A DNA stretch of 44,746 nucleotides. Source: Acidobacteria bacterium UBA2994 (GTDB lineage: Bacteria; Acidobacteriota; Vicinamibacteria; Vicinamibacterales; UBA8438). The DNA is taken from NCBI GenBank assembly GCA_002346545.1, contig DEAA01000031.1, positions 36,212-80,957 on the forward strand, read 5' to 3'. Under the pieces are notes generated by a model. It had not been told where the DNA came from. It was given only the letters and a program-made list of their open reading frames with translations, and did not search any database. Of the stretch, positions 32,976 to 41,195 are shown one piece after another (position 1 is the stretch's first letter; each line of letters begins with the position of its first letter). Both the position numbers and the translations under genes were made by a program.

Positions 32976-33965
32976 ATGAAATCGCGGTTCACGATCATCG
33001 TCGTGGCGCTGTTGCTGGCGCCGATCGTGCTGTTAGGTCAGCGAGCCACACGCATTCAGCTTGGCTCCATCCTCCCGGCCAACTCGGTCTGGGACAAGCT
33101 GCTGAAGGAGATGGCGGTCGAATGGAACGAAGAGACTGACGGCCGTATCTCGCTCCGTGTGCAGTCGGGCGCGAGCGATGAGGGGACGCTCGCGCGTCGC
33201 TTGCGTGCCGGCCGCCCGCAGGCGGCCGTGTTCGGTTTGCCTGGTGACATTCACGATGCCTTTGGCGTGCTCAGCATCCCGTTCTTCTTCGAGTCCGATG
33301 CCGAAGCGTTTCATGTCGTGGAGAAGCTGACACCGACCTTTGAGCAGATCCTGGCTGACGAGGGGCTGGTGCTGCTCAACTGGGGCCATGCCGGCTGGGC
33401 GCATTTCTTTACGGAGCAGCGGGTCGAGTCGCTGGACGAGTTGAAGGCCACTAAGGTGTTCACCGCGGCGGGCGACGAGAGGATGCTGCAGTGGTACAAG
33501 GAGAATGGCTTCGATCCGGAGCCGCTCGCGGTGACCGACGTGCTTCTCGGTCTGAACACCGGGCTCATCAACGCTCATCCGAGTCCGCCTTACGTCGCGC
33601 TGCTCTTCCAGTGGTACGACAGGACGCCATTCATGCTCGATGTGCCGTTGGCCCCCGTAATCGGCATCACCGTGGTGGCCGAGCGAACCTGGCGGCGGAT
33701 CAGCGCGGAAGACCAGCAGATTCTTCAGGCGGCGGCCAAGCGTCTCGAGGAGCGGCTGCTTGCCGACGTGCCGCAGCAGGAGCAGGAATCGATTGAGCAG
33801 ATGAAGAGCCGGGGCCTTACGGTGGTGGAACTCGACGACGCGTCGAAGGCATCGTTCCGCGAGGTCGCGGACCAGATGACCGCGTCGTGGCGGGGCACAA
33901 TGATTCCTGCCGACATCTACGACTTGGCGGTGCGCGAGCGCGACGCGTTCCGTGCGTCTCGCTGA
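32976..33965 (+). CDS. TRAP transporter substrate-binding protein (DctP/TatP)
   Basis: 329 residues, signal peptide (IIVVALLLAPIVLLGQ) then the DctP fold: LGSILPANSVWDKLLKEMA, ISLRVQSGASDEGTL, FGVLSIPFFFES, ESLDELKATKVFTAAG and LNTGLINAHPSPPYV. The usual Arg that clamps a carboxylate is not obvious (KVFTAA where many have KIRVP), so the ligand may not be a simple organic acid. It delivers substrate to the DctQM permease from the periplasm, here with TatT upstream as partner. Confidence 0.88.
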   Translation: MKSRFTIIVVALLLAPIVLLGQRATRIQLGSILPANSVWDKLLKEMAVEWNEETDGRISLRVQSGASDEGTLARRLRAGRPQAAVFGLPGDIHDAFGVLSIPFFFESDAEAFHVVEKLTPTFEQILADEGLVLLNWGHAGWAHFFTEQRVESLDELKATKVFTAAGDERMLQWYKENGFDPEPLAVTDVLLGLNTGLINAHPSPPYVALLFQWYDRTPFMLDVPLAPVIGITVVAERTWRRISAEDQQILQAAAKRLEERLLADVPQQEQESIEQMKSRGLTVVELDDASKASFREVADQMTASWRGTMIPADIYDLAVRERDAFRASR

Positions 33966-33993
33966 GCCGCGTCGCCGCGGCGCGTTGTCGACC

Positions 33994-35841
33994 ATGAGCG
34001 AGAAACCGCCCGCCGATACGCGCGAGCCGCGTTCACCGCTCGTGCGCGCGCTGCGCGGCGGGGAGGAACTGGTGGCCAACCTCGCCCTTGCGGCGATGGT
34101 CATCCTCCCGCTGGCGGAGATTCTCGTCCGCCCTATCCTGTCTGGTGGAATCCCCGGTTCGATCTCGTTCGTTCAGCACCTCACCCTGTGGGTTGGGTTC
34201 CTCGGCGCCGCCCTTGCTGCGCGTGAAGGCAAGCTGATCGCGCTGGCGACCGCGACCTTCATTCCGGAAGGGAAGGTTCGGCAGGCTACCGAGATCTTCG
34301 CGGCGTTCGTCGGGTCCGCGGTTTCGGTCATCCTGGCGACAGCTGCCTGGCAGCTCGTTCAGTTCGACCGGGAGGATGGCACCATCCTGGCCGCCGGCGT
34401 ACCTGTATGGCTCGCGCAGCTCGTGCTGCCGGTCTCGTTCGCGGTCATAGCCGTCCGGCTGGTGTGGCGGGCGTCCCCGTTGTGGGCGGGCCGAGCCCTG
34501 GCGGTCCTCGGTATCGCGATCGGGTGGTATCTCGGGCGGACAGAGTACGTGCTCGAGGGGGTCCCCATGACCCCGCTCATCGGGTTGGTGCTGGTGGCGG
34601 CAGTGCTGGGGGCGCCGATCTTCACCATCCTCGGTGGCGCTGCGGTCTTGCTCTACATGGGCGACGGCGACCTGCCGGTGATCGTCGCCATCGAGACCTA
34701 CGCACTGACTATCCAGCCGCACCTTCCGGCGATCCCGCTCTTCACCCTGGCTGGCTTCATCCTTGCGCAAGGTAACGCGTCCGAACGCCTGCTCGGGGTG
34801 TTCCGGGCCGGGGTCGGGTGGATCCCGGGCGGTACCGCCATTGTCTGCGTGGTGGTCTGCGCCTTCTTCACCGTGTTCACCGGCGGTTCCGGCGTCACTA
34901 TTCTGGCGCTGGGCGGCCTGCTGTTGCCGGCGTTGCTGAAGGATGGCTATCGCGACCGCTTCTCGCTTGGGCTGCTGACCGCCTCTGGGTCCTTGGGCCT
35001 GCTCTTTCCCCCGGCGATGCCGCTCATCCTGTATGCCATCGTGGCGCAGGTCGCTCCAGACGATCTGTTCGTGGCGGGCATCATGCCCGGTGTTCTCTTG
35101 GTGGCGCTGACCGCCGGGTGGGGTGTCCGGGAAGGGCTAGTCACCGGAGCGGGGCGCCATCCCTTCGGGTGGCCCGAGTTTCGGGGGGCGCTATGGGAGG
35201 CCAAGTGGGAGCTCAGCATCCCGTTTGTTGTGATCGGTGTGCTCTTTAGCGGCTCCGCGACCCTGGTCGAGACGGCGGCTTTCACTGCGCTCTACGCCGC
35301 TATCATCCAGGGGGGCATCCATAGAGATTTCCCGCTCTTTCGCGGCCTGCACCGCGCCTTCAGCGAGTGCGTCGTGCTGGTTGGCGGGGTGCTGGTGATC
35401 TTGGGCGTCGCGGTGGGTTTCACCGCGTATCTGCTCGATGCAGACGTGCCTTTCCTGCTGGTGGAGTGGGCCGACGAGAACATCGGTTCCCGGCTGGTAT
35501 TCCTGCTAGGGCTGAATCTGTTTCTGTTGCTGGTCGGCTGCGTGATGGATATCTTCTCGGCCATCTTTGTGGTGGTGCCGCTCATCGTGCCGGTGGCCGA
35601 GCAGTTCGGCGTCCATCCGCTTCATCTGGGCATCATATTTATCGCCAATCTGGAGCTCGGGTTCCTAACCCCACCGGTCGGGTTGAACCTGTTTTTGGCG
35701 TCGTATCGTTTCGACCGCCCGCTGCTCGAGGTGTACCGCGCATCGCTGCCGTTGTTGGCGATTCTCGGGTTTGGCGTTCTCGTGATTACTTATGTACCAT
35801 GGCTCACGCTTGGCCTCCTCGAGTGGTTGGGCCGAGGCTGA
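33994..35841 (+). CDS. TRAP transporter permease, fused DctQ-DctM
   Basis: 615 residues. Residues ~1-190 contain four membrane helices of the small subunit DctQ (ISFVQHLTLWVGFLGAALA). Residues ~200-615 contain the 12-helix ion-coupled large subunit DctM (IPLFTLAGFILAQGN, FFTVFTGGSGVTILALGG, SGSLGLLFPP, NLELGFLTPPVGLNLFLAS). TRAP systems import a solute with a sodium gradient. ATG at 33994 lacks a clear ribosome-binding site; a GTG at 33952 inside the dctP end would also fit and would couple the two genes. The PD40 gene follows 19 nt downstream. Confidence 0.9.
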   Translation: MSEKPPADTREPRSPLVRALRGGEELVANLALAAMVILPLAEILVRPILSGGIPGSISFVQHLTLWVGFLGAALAAREGKLIALATATFIPEGKVRQATEIFAAFVGSAVSVILATAAWQLVQFDREDGTILAAGVPVWLAQLVLPVSFAVIAVRLVWRASPLWAGRALAVLGIAIGWYLGRTEYVLEGVPMTPLIGLVLVAAVLGAPIFTILGGAAVLLYMGDGDLPVIVAIETYALTIQPHLPAIPLFTLAGFILAQGNASERLLGVFRAGVGWIPGGTAIVCVVVCAFFTVFTGGSGVTILALGGLLLPALLKDGYRDRFSLGLLTASGSLGLLFPPAMPLILYAIVAQVAPDDLFVAGIMPGVLLVALTAGWGVREGLVTGAGRHPFGWPEFRGALWEAKWELSIPFVVIGVLFSGSATLVETAAFTALYAAIIQGGIHRDFPLFRGLHRAFSECVVLVGGVLVILGVAVGFTAYLLDADVPFLLVEWADENIGSRLVFLLGLNLFLLLVGCVMDIFSAIFVVVPLIVPVAEQFGVHPLHLGIIFIANLELGFLTPPVGLNLFLASYRFDRPLLEVYRASLPLLAILGFGVLVITYVPWLTLGLLEWLGRG

Positions 35842-35860
35842 GTGGGCCGGAGGACGATCG

Positions 35861-36928
35861 ATGACAAAGCGATTGGCGGAAGTCGCGGTACTGGCGGGGC
35901 TGGCTCTTGGGTGCGCAGAACCCGAACCGACGCAGATGGCCGAGCCGCCGGCGGCATCGGAGGGGACCGAAGGGGAAGAGGTCAGGCTGACGAACCTGCG
36001 TCAGCTGACCTTCGGAGGACAGAACGCCGAGGCGTACTATGCCTTCGATGGCAGCCGCCTGATTTTCCAGACCACCCGTGAGGGCGTGCCCTGCGACCAG
36101 ATCTACACGATGGAGCTCGACGGCACCAATGCGCGGATGGTCTCGACCGGCGACGGGCGGACTACCTGCGGTTACTTTTTCCCGGGTGGCGAGTCGATCG
36201 TCTATGCGTCGACCCATCTCGGCGGCGCCGATTGCCCGCCCGAGCCGGGGTTCGAGATGGGCTACGTCTGGCCCGTTTATGACAGTTACGACATCTTTAC
36301 CGCCAATCCTGATGGGTCGGGCCTGACCCGCATCACCGAGACCGACGGCTACGATGCCGAAGCGACGGTGGGACCCGACGGACGGATTGTGTTTACCAGC
36401 CTGCGGGATGGCGACATGGAGATCTACTCCATGAACCAGGACGGGTCGGACGTTCAGCGTTTGACCAACAGCCCCGGACCGGATGGAGGTCCGTTCTTCT
36501 CTGCCGATGGTAGCAAGATCGTCTTCCGCGGGCGACGGATCGAGCCGGGCCCTGAGCTCGACGACTTCCAGCGTCTGCTCCGCGAGGGGCTGTGGCGTCC
36601 CACGTCGCTCGAGATCTTTGCGATGGATGCTGACGGGAGCAATTTGCGGCAGGTGACAAACCTGGGCGGTGCGAGCTTCGGTCCGTTCTGGCATCCTGAC
36701 GGGGAGCGGATCATCTTCAGTTCGAACTGGCATAATCCCGAGGGCCGAAACTTCGATCTTTTCATCATCAACGAGGACGGATCCGGTCTCGAGCGGATCA
36801 CGTTCAACGAAACCTTCGATGGCTTTCCCATGTTCTCTCCCGATGGAGCGAACCTGGTCTTCGCGTCGAACCGAGAGGGCCAGGTCGAGGGCGAAACGAA
36901 TGTCTTTATTGCCGATTGGGTCGACTAG
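35861..36928 (+). CDS. TolB-like PD40 beta-propeller lipoprotein
   Basis: 355 residues. Signal peptide with a lipobox-like LALGC (Cys ~20), a Pro/Glu linker, then repeated PD40 units, each ending D-G-x-x-L or I-F-x-S (AYYAFDGSRLIFQTT, TVGPDGRIVFTSL, FFSADGSKIVFRG, FWHPDGERIIFSS, MFSPDGANLVFAS). These form a beta-propeller like the TolB C-terminal domain. Probably periplasmic and membrane-anchored. GGAGGA precedes the ATG. The spacing suggests it is the last gene of the TRAP operon; its role there is not known. Confidence 0.82.
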   Translation: MTKRLAEVAVLAGLALGCAEPEPTQMAEPPAASEGTEGEEVRLTNLRQLTFGGQNAEAYYAFDGSRLIFQTTREGVPCDQIYTMELDGTNARMVSTGDGRTTCGYFFPGGESIVYASTHLGGADCPPEPGFEMGYVWPVYDSYDIFTANPDGSGLTRITETDGYDAEATVGPDGRIVFTSLRDGDMEIYSMNQDGSDVQRLTNSPGPDGGPFFSADGSKIVFRGRRIEPGPELDDFQRLLREGLWRPTSLEIFAMDADGSNLRQVTNLGGASFGPFWHPDGERIIFSSNWHNPEGRNFDLFIINEDGSGLERITFNETFDGFPMFSPDGANLVFASNREGQVEGETNVFIADWVD

Positions 36929-36955
36929 GTAGGCCACCTTGTTACGGGGGCTTAG

Positions 36956-37204
36956 GCCGGAGTAAGTCATTCCACGGACTCCATCGGTCGCCTACTTCGA
37001 GACCTCGTTACCATTGACTCCGTGAATCCGGCGCTTGTCCCCAGCGGTGGAGGAGAGCGTGCGGTCGCTGCTCGGGTCGCTAGCGAGTTGCGCCTGGCCG
37101 GTCTTGATGTAGAACTGACCGAGATCGCGCCTGGGTGACCGAATGTGGTGGCGCGGCTGACGGCCGTGCACCGACCAGGTCTGCCGTCACTGTTTGTGGA
37201 ATAG
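36956..37204 (+). pseudogene. remnant of an M20-family peptidase (ArgE/DapE-like)
   Basis: The frame from ~36956 reads as an M20 N-terminus: LLRDLVTIDSVNPALVPSGG, then GERAVAARVASELRLAG and LDVELTEIAPG. A TGA (37136) falls where an Arg is common, followed in frame by PNVVARL, and a TAG stops the frame at 37202. The expected HxD metal motif and the rest of the ~400-residue enzyme are missing. The stretch 37205-37353 shows no recognisable coding. A decayed, 3'-truncated gene. Confidence 0.7.
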
Positions 37205-37353
37205 GCTCCGGAGCAGAAACATCACGTTAGCGGGTCGTTCGCTGAGGCGACGCTTTCTCCGAGGTAGTTCAGCGTGTAGCGCAGACGGGATTGGTTCTGG
37301 CGGCGATTGTGGTGAGCGTCAGGAACAGGGTGCGGGAGAGCGTGTCGAGCACG

Positions 37354-38484
37354 CTAGTGCGTAAACGCGGAGGTGCCGCGATCGTGAAGCAGATGGTGGA
37401 GTGAACGAGCGTAGTAACGGAGCACGTTCCGGTCGCGAACGCGGTAGCGTTCGCCTTCCACAGCGATAACGCCGCGGAGGACCAGCGGTTCGGTCGCCTG
37501 CTCGACCGCCTCTCGTCCATGCTCGACGTCCAGGTTGGCGCCGACCAGCCGCAGCGCGTCCAGTAGTTCGTCAATCCCGTCGATCAACGCCTGGCGGGGC
37601 ATCGATGGTCGCATGGCGGCCGAGATGAGGGCGGTGGGCACCACCTTGTAGATCTTGCCAATGGCTTCCCGCGTACGCCGGGTCAGGGTGACCAGCCCGC
37701 GCCGCGAGTCCGGGTCGAAGTCGGGAAGCAGAATCGGTTGTCCGAAGGTGACGAACGCGCGCGACTCGTACCCGACGGCAAGTCGGACCATCTCGGCCAC
37801 CTCCACCGAGAAGCCCCGCTGTCTGCGTTTGACACCTTGCTTGATCAATGCCTGATCTTCGAGCACCAGGTCATAGGAGATGGCGACGGGGACGATGACG
37901 GCATCGGGGTTTCGGGCCTGCATCACCGCTTGCAGCATGCCCGTCTTCAGCGGCTTCAGCTCACCGCTGTAGCTGCGTCCGCCTTCGAGGTACAGGAAGA
38001 GGTCGGAGCGCTGTACCAACTCGGCCACGTAGGCTCGGAGCGTGGCCAAGTAGGCTGGGTCTCGGGAGTTACGGCGTATCGGGAGAGCGCCGGTGACGTA
38101 CCGGTTAAGCAGGCCCATTGCACCGTTGAACAGGTTGATGCCGGCGGCGATTACCGGGGGGCGGATACCATGGTCGTCGAGGACCAGCAACTCCACCAGA
38201 TAGTCGATGTGGCTGCGGTGGTTCGACGCGTAGATGACCCGCTGAGAACCGGTGGCTGCCCGGACGATGTCGATGTGTTCCGGCACCCGCTCGATCTTTC
38301 TGAAGATCGGATACAGCGGATGCTTCAGGTTGCGATAGACCGAGTAGCGCTGGGTGGTCCGGAACTCTTCAAGGTAGCCCGAAATGCGCTCGCGGGCCTC
38401 GTCCGAGCTCAGGCCAGGCACTCCTCGCAGGTAGCGTGCTACTTCTTCACGAGAGAGCACCGCTTGCCTGATATCGTCGTCCAC
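37354..38484 (-). CDS. PlsB-type glycerol-3-phosphate acyltransferase
   Basis: 376 residues from a GTG. The acyltransferase blocks resemble PlsB: SNHRSHIDYLVELLVLDDHG (H-x4-D), PPVIAAGINLFN, LPIRRNSRDPAYLATLRAYV, LYLEGGRSYSGELKPLKTGM and VIVPVAISYDLVLE. This part is shorter than E. coli PlsB (~800), lacking its extra N- and C-terminal regions. It should acylate glycerol-3-phosphate at position 1, the first step of phospholipid synthesis. TATATT lies 6 nt before the GTG, implying a leaderless mRNA; the frame is open upstream to 38556 but that part is Pro/Arg-rich. Confidence 0.83.
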   Translation of the reverse strand: MDDDIRQAVLSREEVARYLRGVPGLSSDEARERISGYLEEFRTTQRYSVYRNLKHPLYPIFRKIERVPEHIDIVRAATGSQRVIYASNHRSHIDYLVELLVLDDHGIRPPVIAAGINLFNGAMGLLNRYVTGALPIRRNSRDPAYLATLRAYVAELVQRSDLFLYLEGGRSYSGELKPLKTGMLQAVMQARNPDAVIVPVAISYDLVLEDQALIKQGVKRRQRGFSVEVAEMVRLAVGYESRAFVTFGQPILLPDFDPDSRRGLVTLTRRTREAIGKIYKVVPTALISAAMRPSMPRQALIDGIDELLDALRLVGANLDVEHGREAVEQATEPLVLRGVIAVEGERYRVRDRNVLRYYARSLHHLLHDRGTSAFTH

Positions 38485-38490
38485 GCGCGG

Positions 38491-38496
38491 AATATA
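38491..38496 (-). promoter_or_regulatory. -10 box of a leaderless promoter
   Basis: TATATT on the minus strand, 6 nt upstream of the GTG at 38484. It fixes the start of the PlsB-type gene. No clear -35 box. Confidence 0.5.
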
Positions 38497-38552
38497 CCAC
38501 GGCGATTGACCAGCCTCTGGCGCCGCGTGGGGCCCGCGATCCGGGCGCCAGC

Positions 38553-39671
38553 TCACTGCTCGACGCTCACGATGACTGGTCGTGACAGCCGTACGGTTAG
38601 GCGGATTCCGGGCGGCAGTCCGGCCGGCTCCGCATCGCCGCCCATAGCTGCGGCCGTGCCTCCGGCGGCGCCGATCGATCCGCCGATCGCTGCGCCTCGA
38701 CCGCCTCCCAGAATGGCGCCGAGGATGGCTCCGCCCACAGCAGCGCCGCCGATCTTGGCGACGTTCTCCTTACCTCGCGATTCGCCCTCCCGGTAGATGG
38801 TTTCGGTCACCATCGGCACCCGGTAGCCGTCAGCCATCACCAGGGTATGGAACCGCACGCCCAACCGCGAGGCGTCGCGCAGTTTGCCCCCCTGTTCGGA
38901 TAGCACGACCGAGCCCAGCACTCGTGTGCCGGCAGCCACTGCCACCTGTTCCGCCACCAGCACGTCCCTGGTGACTCTTGCTTCGACCCGGTCCTCGACC
39001 TTGGCGGTCCGCGTCGACACGCCGTTCTCGATTTGCAGGCCGATCACGGCGTCGGCCGCAATCTCGAACTCGCTGAAGGTGGTTTCCGGTTCCGGCGCCG
39101 TTACTGATCGGGCGGCCTGGCTGTCGTCCGGGACCGGTTCCGCGTCGAGTGCGGCGAGCGCCTCGCCCGGTTGGACGGCGGCGGTACTTTCTGTGCCGGC
39201 GGGTTGTTCCCATCCCTCTATGACCGGGAGATCAACGGCTGGTGGCGTTGCTGCTGCGGGCGCCTGGGAGTCCGCGACCGTTGCTTCGGGTTCTGGAGTG
39301 GCCCGTTCAGTAATGGTCGGCCGGACCGGCGGGTCATCGGAGGCCTCGTCGGCGACGACGGGCTCGGGCGTGGGCGCCGGCGCTTCCGCGGGCGGTTCGG
39401 CCGTCCGCTCGGTGACGGGCTCGGCAGACGGGGCCGAGGTCTGCGGCTCCGCTGTTGCAGGTGCGTCCACGACTTGTTCGGTGGCGTCCACGGCCGGTGC
39501 CGGCTCGGCGGTAGCGACATCGGTTTCTGGACTCACCGCGGCCTGCTCTGCTACAGGCATCTGCTCGGCGGCGTTCTGCCGGACGGCGAGATACGCACCG
39601 GCTCCGGCCGCCCCGATGACCGCGGCGATGAGTCCCACGACGGCGACCGATTTGCTTAACATCTCCGTCAC
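38553..39671 (-). CDS. membrane-anchored protein with Pro/Ala linker and glycine zipper
   Basis: 372 residues. One N-terminal membrane helix (VAVVGLIAAVIGAAGAGAYL) is followed by ~170 residues of Pro/Ala/Glu/Thr linker, a compact beta domain (~200-295; DAVIGLQIENGVSTRTAKVE, VAAGTRVLGSVVLS, reminiscent of the VirB10/TrbI core) and a glycine zipper (GGAAVGGAILGAILGGGRGA). The anchor-linker-beta layout is TonB/VirB10-like and would span the periplasm. No type IV secretion genes are nearby, so this is an analogy. The GTG at 39671 or the ATG at 39662 could be the start. Confidence 0.7.
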   Translation of the reverse strand: MTEMLSKSVAVVGLIAAVIGAAGAGAYLAVRQNAAEQMPVAEQAAVSPETDVATAEPAPAVDATEQVVDAPATAEPQTSAPSAEPVTERTAEPPAEAPAPTPEPVVADEASDDPPVRPTITERATPEPEATVADSQAPAAATPPAVDLPVIEGWEQPAGTESTAAVQPGEALAALDAEPVPDDSQAARSVTAPEPETTFSEFEIAADAVIGLQIENGVSTRTAKVEDRVEARVTRDVLVAEQVAVAAGTRVLGSVVLSEQGGKLRDASRLGVRFHTLVMADGYRVPMVTETIYREGESRGKENVAKIGGAAVGGAILGAILGGGRGAAIGGSIGAAGGTAAAMGGDAEPAGLPPGIRLTVRLSRPVIVSVEQ

Positions 39672-39932
39672 CCCTTGCTTACAATTGTCGTGCCTGAACC
39701 GGGGGCGCCTGCAGGTCCACCGGTTTCTTCCCTGTTTTCGGTTCCGAACGGGTCCGGGTCCAGCGTTACTTCAGCCCCAGCGGCAGGACAGAGTATGTCT
39801 TGATTATCTCCGAAACTGGCCCGCGGCGCCTTGTAGACTGGGCTGATGAGGGGACAGCGTGTCCTGCTCAGGCTACCCGGCGAGATCGGCCAATTCGGGT
39901 GCAATGTCGAGCGTTTGGCTCCATAGCCCGTC

Positions 39933-41090
39933 GTGTCATCTTTTCTACCCTCTGACTCGCCTGACAAGCTGTCTCCGGTCGCCCGTTTGGTGACCGTTGC
40001 TCTGCTGCTATTTGGGTTCCTGGTCGGGGTCAAGGGGCTCGGCGAGGGCTTCGAGCTGCTGGGAGGGGACACGCTCGACGTCATCTTCTCCACCACGGCC
40101 AACCCGTTCATGGGGCTGGTGGTCGGTATTCTCACCACAACGGTTGTGCAGAGCTCGTCGGTCACGACCTCGATGATCGTTGGCCTGGTTGCCGCTCCAG
40201 AATCACCCCTGCCGTTCGCCAATGCGGTGCCCATGATCATGGGCGCCAACATCGGTACGACGGTAACTGCCACGGTCGTCTCGCTTGCCCACATGGGACG
40301 CCGTGAAGAGTTCGAGAAGGCGTTTCCTGTCGCGGTCTGTCACGACCTCTTTAACTATGCGACGGTGGTGGTGCTCCTCCCCTTGGAGATGATGACGGGC
40401 TACCTCCAGCGCGTAGCCCGGTCGATGGCCCAGGCGCTGGAAGGGGTGGGAGGCTACGACTACGAGAGCCCGCTCGCTAGCGCCATTTCCGCCGCGTTGT
40501 CTCCGGTTGAGCAGCTCGCGGCAGCCACGTTGTCGACCCAGCAGCTTCAGGGCATCGCATTGATTCTCTTCGCGGGCGGGACCATCTTCATTACGCTGTT
40601 CTTGCTGGTGAAGGTGATGCGGTCGCTGGTGCGAACCCGGGTCGAACGACTGGTCACCAACGTACTCGGATCGAGCGCCGTGTTGTCGATTCTGGTCGGT
40701 GTCACGGTGACGGTCATGGTGCAGTCGAGCTCGATCACGACTTCGCTGCTCGTCCCGCTGGGGGCTGCCGGGCTGCTTCGACTGGAGCAGGCGTTGCCCA
40801 TCACCATCGGGGCAAACGTCGGCACGACCGTTACTGCGCTGCTGGCGACGTTATCCGTGTCTGGACCGAACGCTATCTTCGGCCTCGAGATCGCACTCGT
40901 CCATTTACTGTTCAATCTGACTGGAATGCTGCTCATCTACCCGGCGGAAACGGTCCGGAATGTTCCGCTACGCGGCGCCCGCTATTTGACCTCGCTGGCG
41001 CTCCGCAACCGGAAACTCACCTTCGTGTGGGTGGCGGCGCTGTTCTATGGCGTCCCGGCGCTTCTCCTCTTCATTGACCGTCTGCTGTAG
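39933..41090 (+). CDS. Na+/phosphate cotransporter (NptA/PF02690 type)
   Basis: 385 residues, about eight membrane helices in two inverted repeats. Each repeat has the family motif: VVQSSSVTTSMIVGL with MGANIGTT, and MVQSSSITTSLLVPL with IGANVGTT. It imports phosphate with sodium. It lacks the C-terminal PhoU-like domain seen in some bacterial members. GTG start with no obvious ribosome-binding site. The 260 nt upstream (39672-39932) hold no gene I can support. Confidence 0.9.
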   Translation: MSSFLPSDSPDKLSPVARLVTVALLLFGFLVGVKGLGEGFELLGGDTLDVIFSTTANPFMGLVVGILTTTVVQSSSVTTSMIVGLVAAPESPLPFANAVPMIMGANIGTTVTATVVSLAHMGRREEFEKAFPVAVCHDLFNYATVVVLLPLEMMTGYLQRVARSMAQALEGVGGYDYESPLASAISAALSPVEQLAAATLSTQQLQGIALILFAGGTIFITLFLLVKVMRSLVRTRVERLVTNVLGSSAVLSILVGVTVTVMVQSSSITTSLLVPLGAAGLLRLEQALPITIGANVGTTVTALLATLSVSGPNAIFGLEIALVHLLFNLTGMLLIYPAETVRNVPLRGARYLTSLALRNRKLTFVWVAALFYGVPALLLFIDRLL

Positions 41091-41140
41091 CGCTCGACGT
41101 CGGGATACACTGGGTCGACACCAGACGACTGACCCACTCC

Positions 41141-41156
41141 GCCGGGTACTCCCGGC
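41141..41156. terminator. small hairpin between nptA-like and thiO-like genes
   Basis: GCCGGG-TACT-CCCGGC, a 6-bp perfect stem with a 4-nt loop, 50 nt after the cotransporter stop. No T-run, so a weak candidate. Confidence 0.3.
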
Positions 41157-41195
41157 CCGATATTCCGACTCGGTGGGTGTGGTCTGCGAGAGCCT

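Noticed and set aside
33033..34103. 356-codon minus-strand ORF opposite dctP
   Set aside because: Arg/His/Leu-rich shadow typical of GC-rich antisense frames; the plus strand has clear DctP motifs.
35804..36970. 388-codon minus-strand ORF opposite the PD40 gene
   Set aside because: Mirror of the PD40 repeats in the opposite frame; no start signals and the plus strand is clearly coding.
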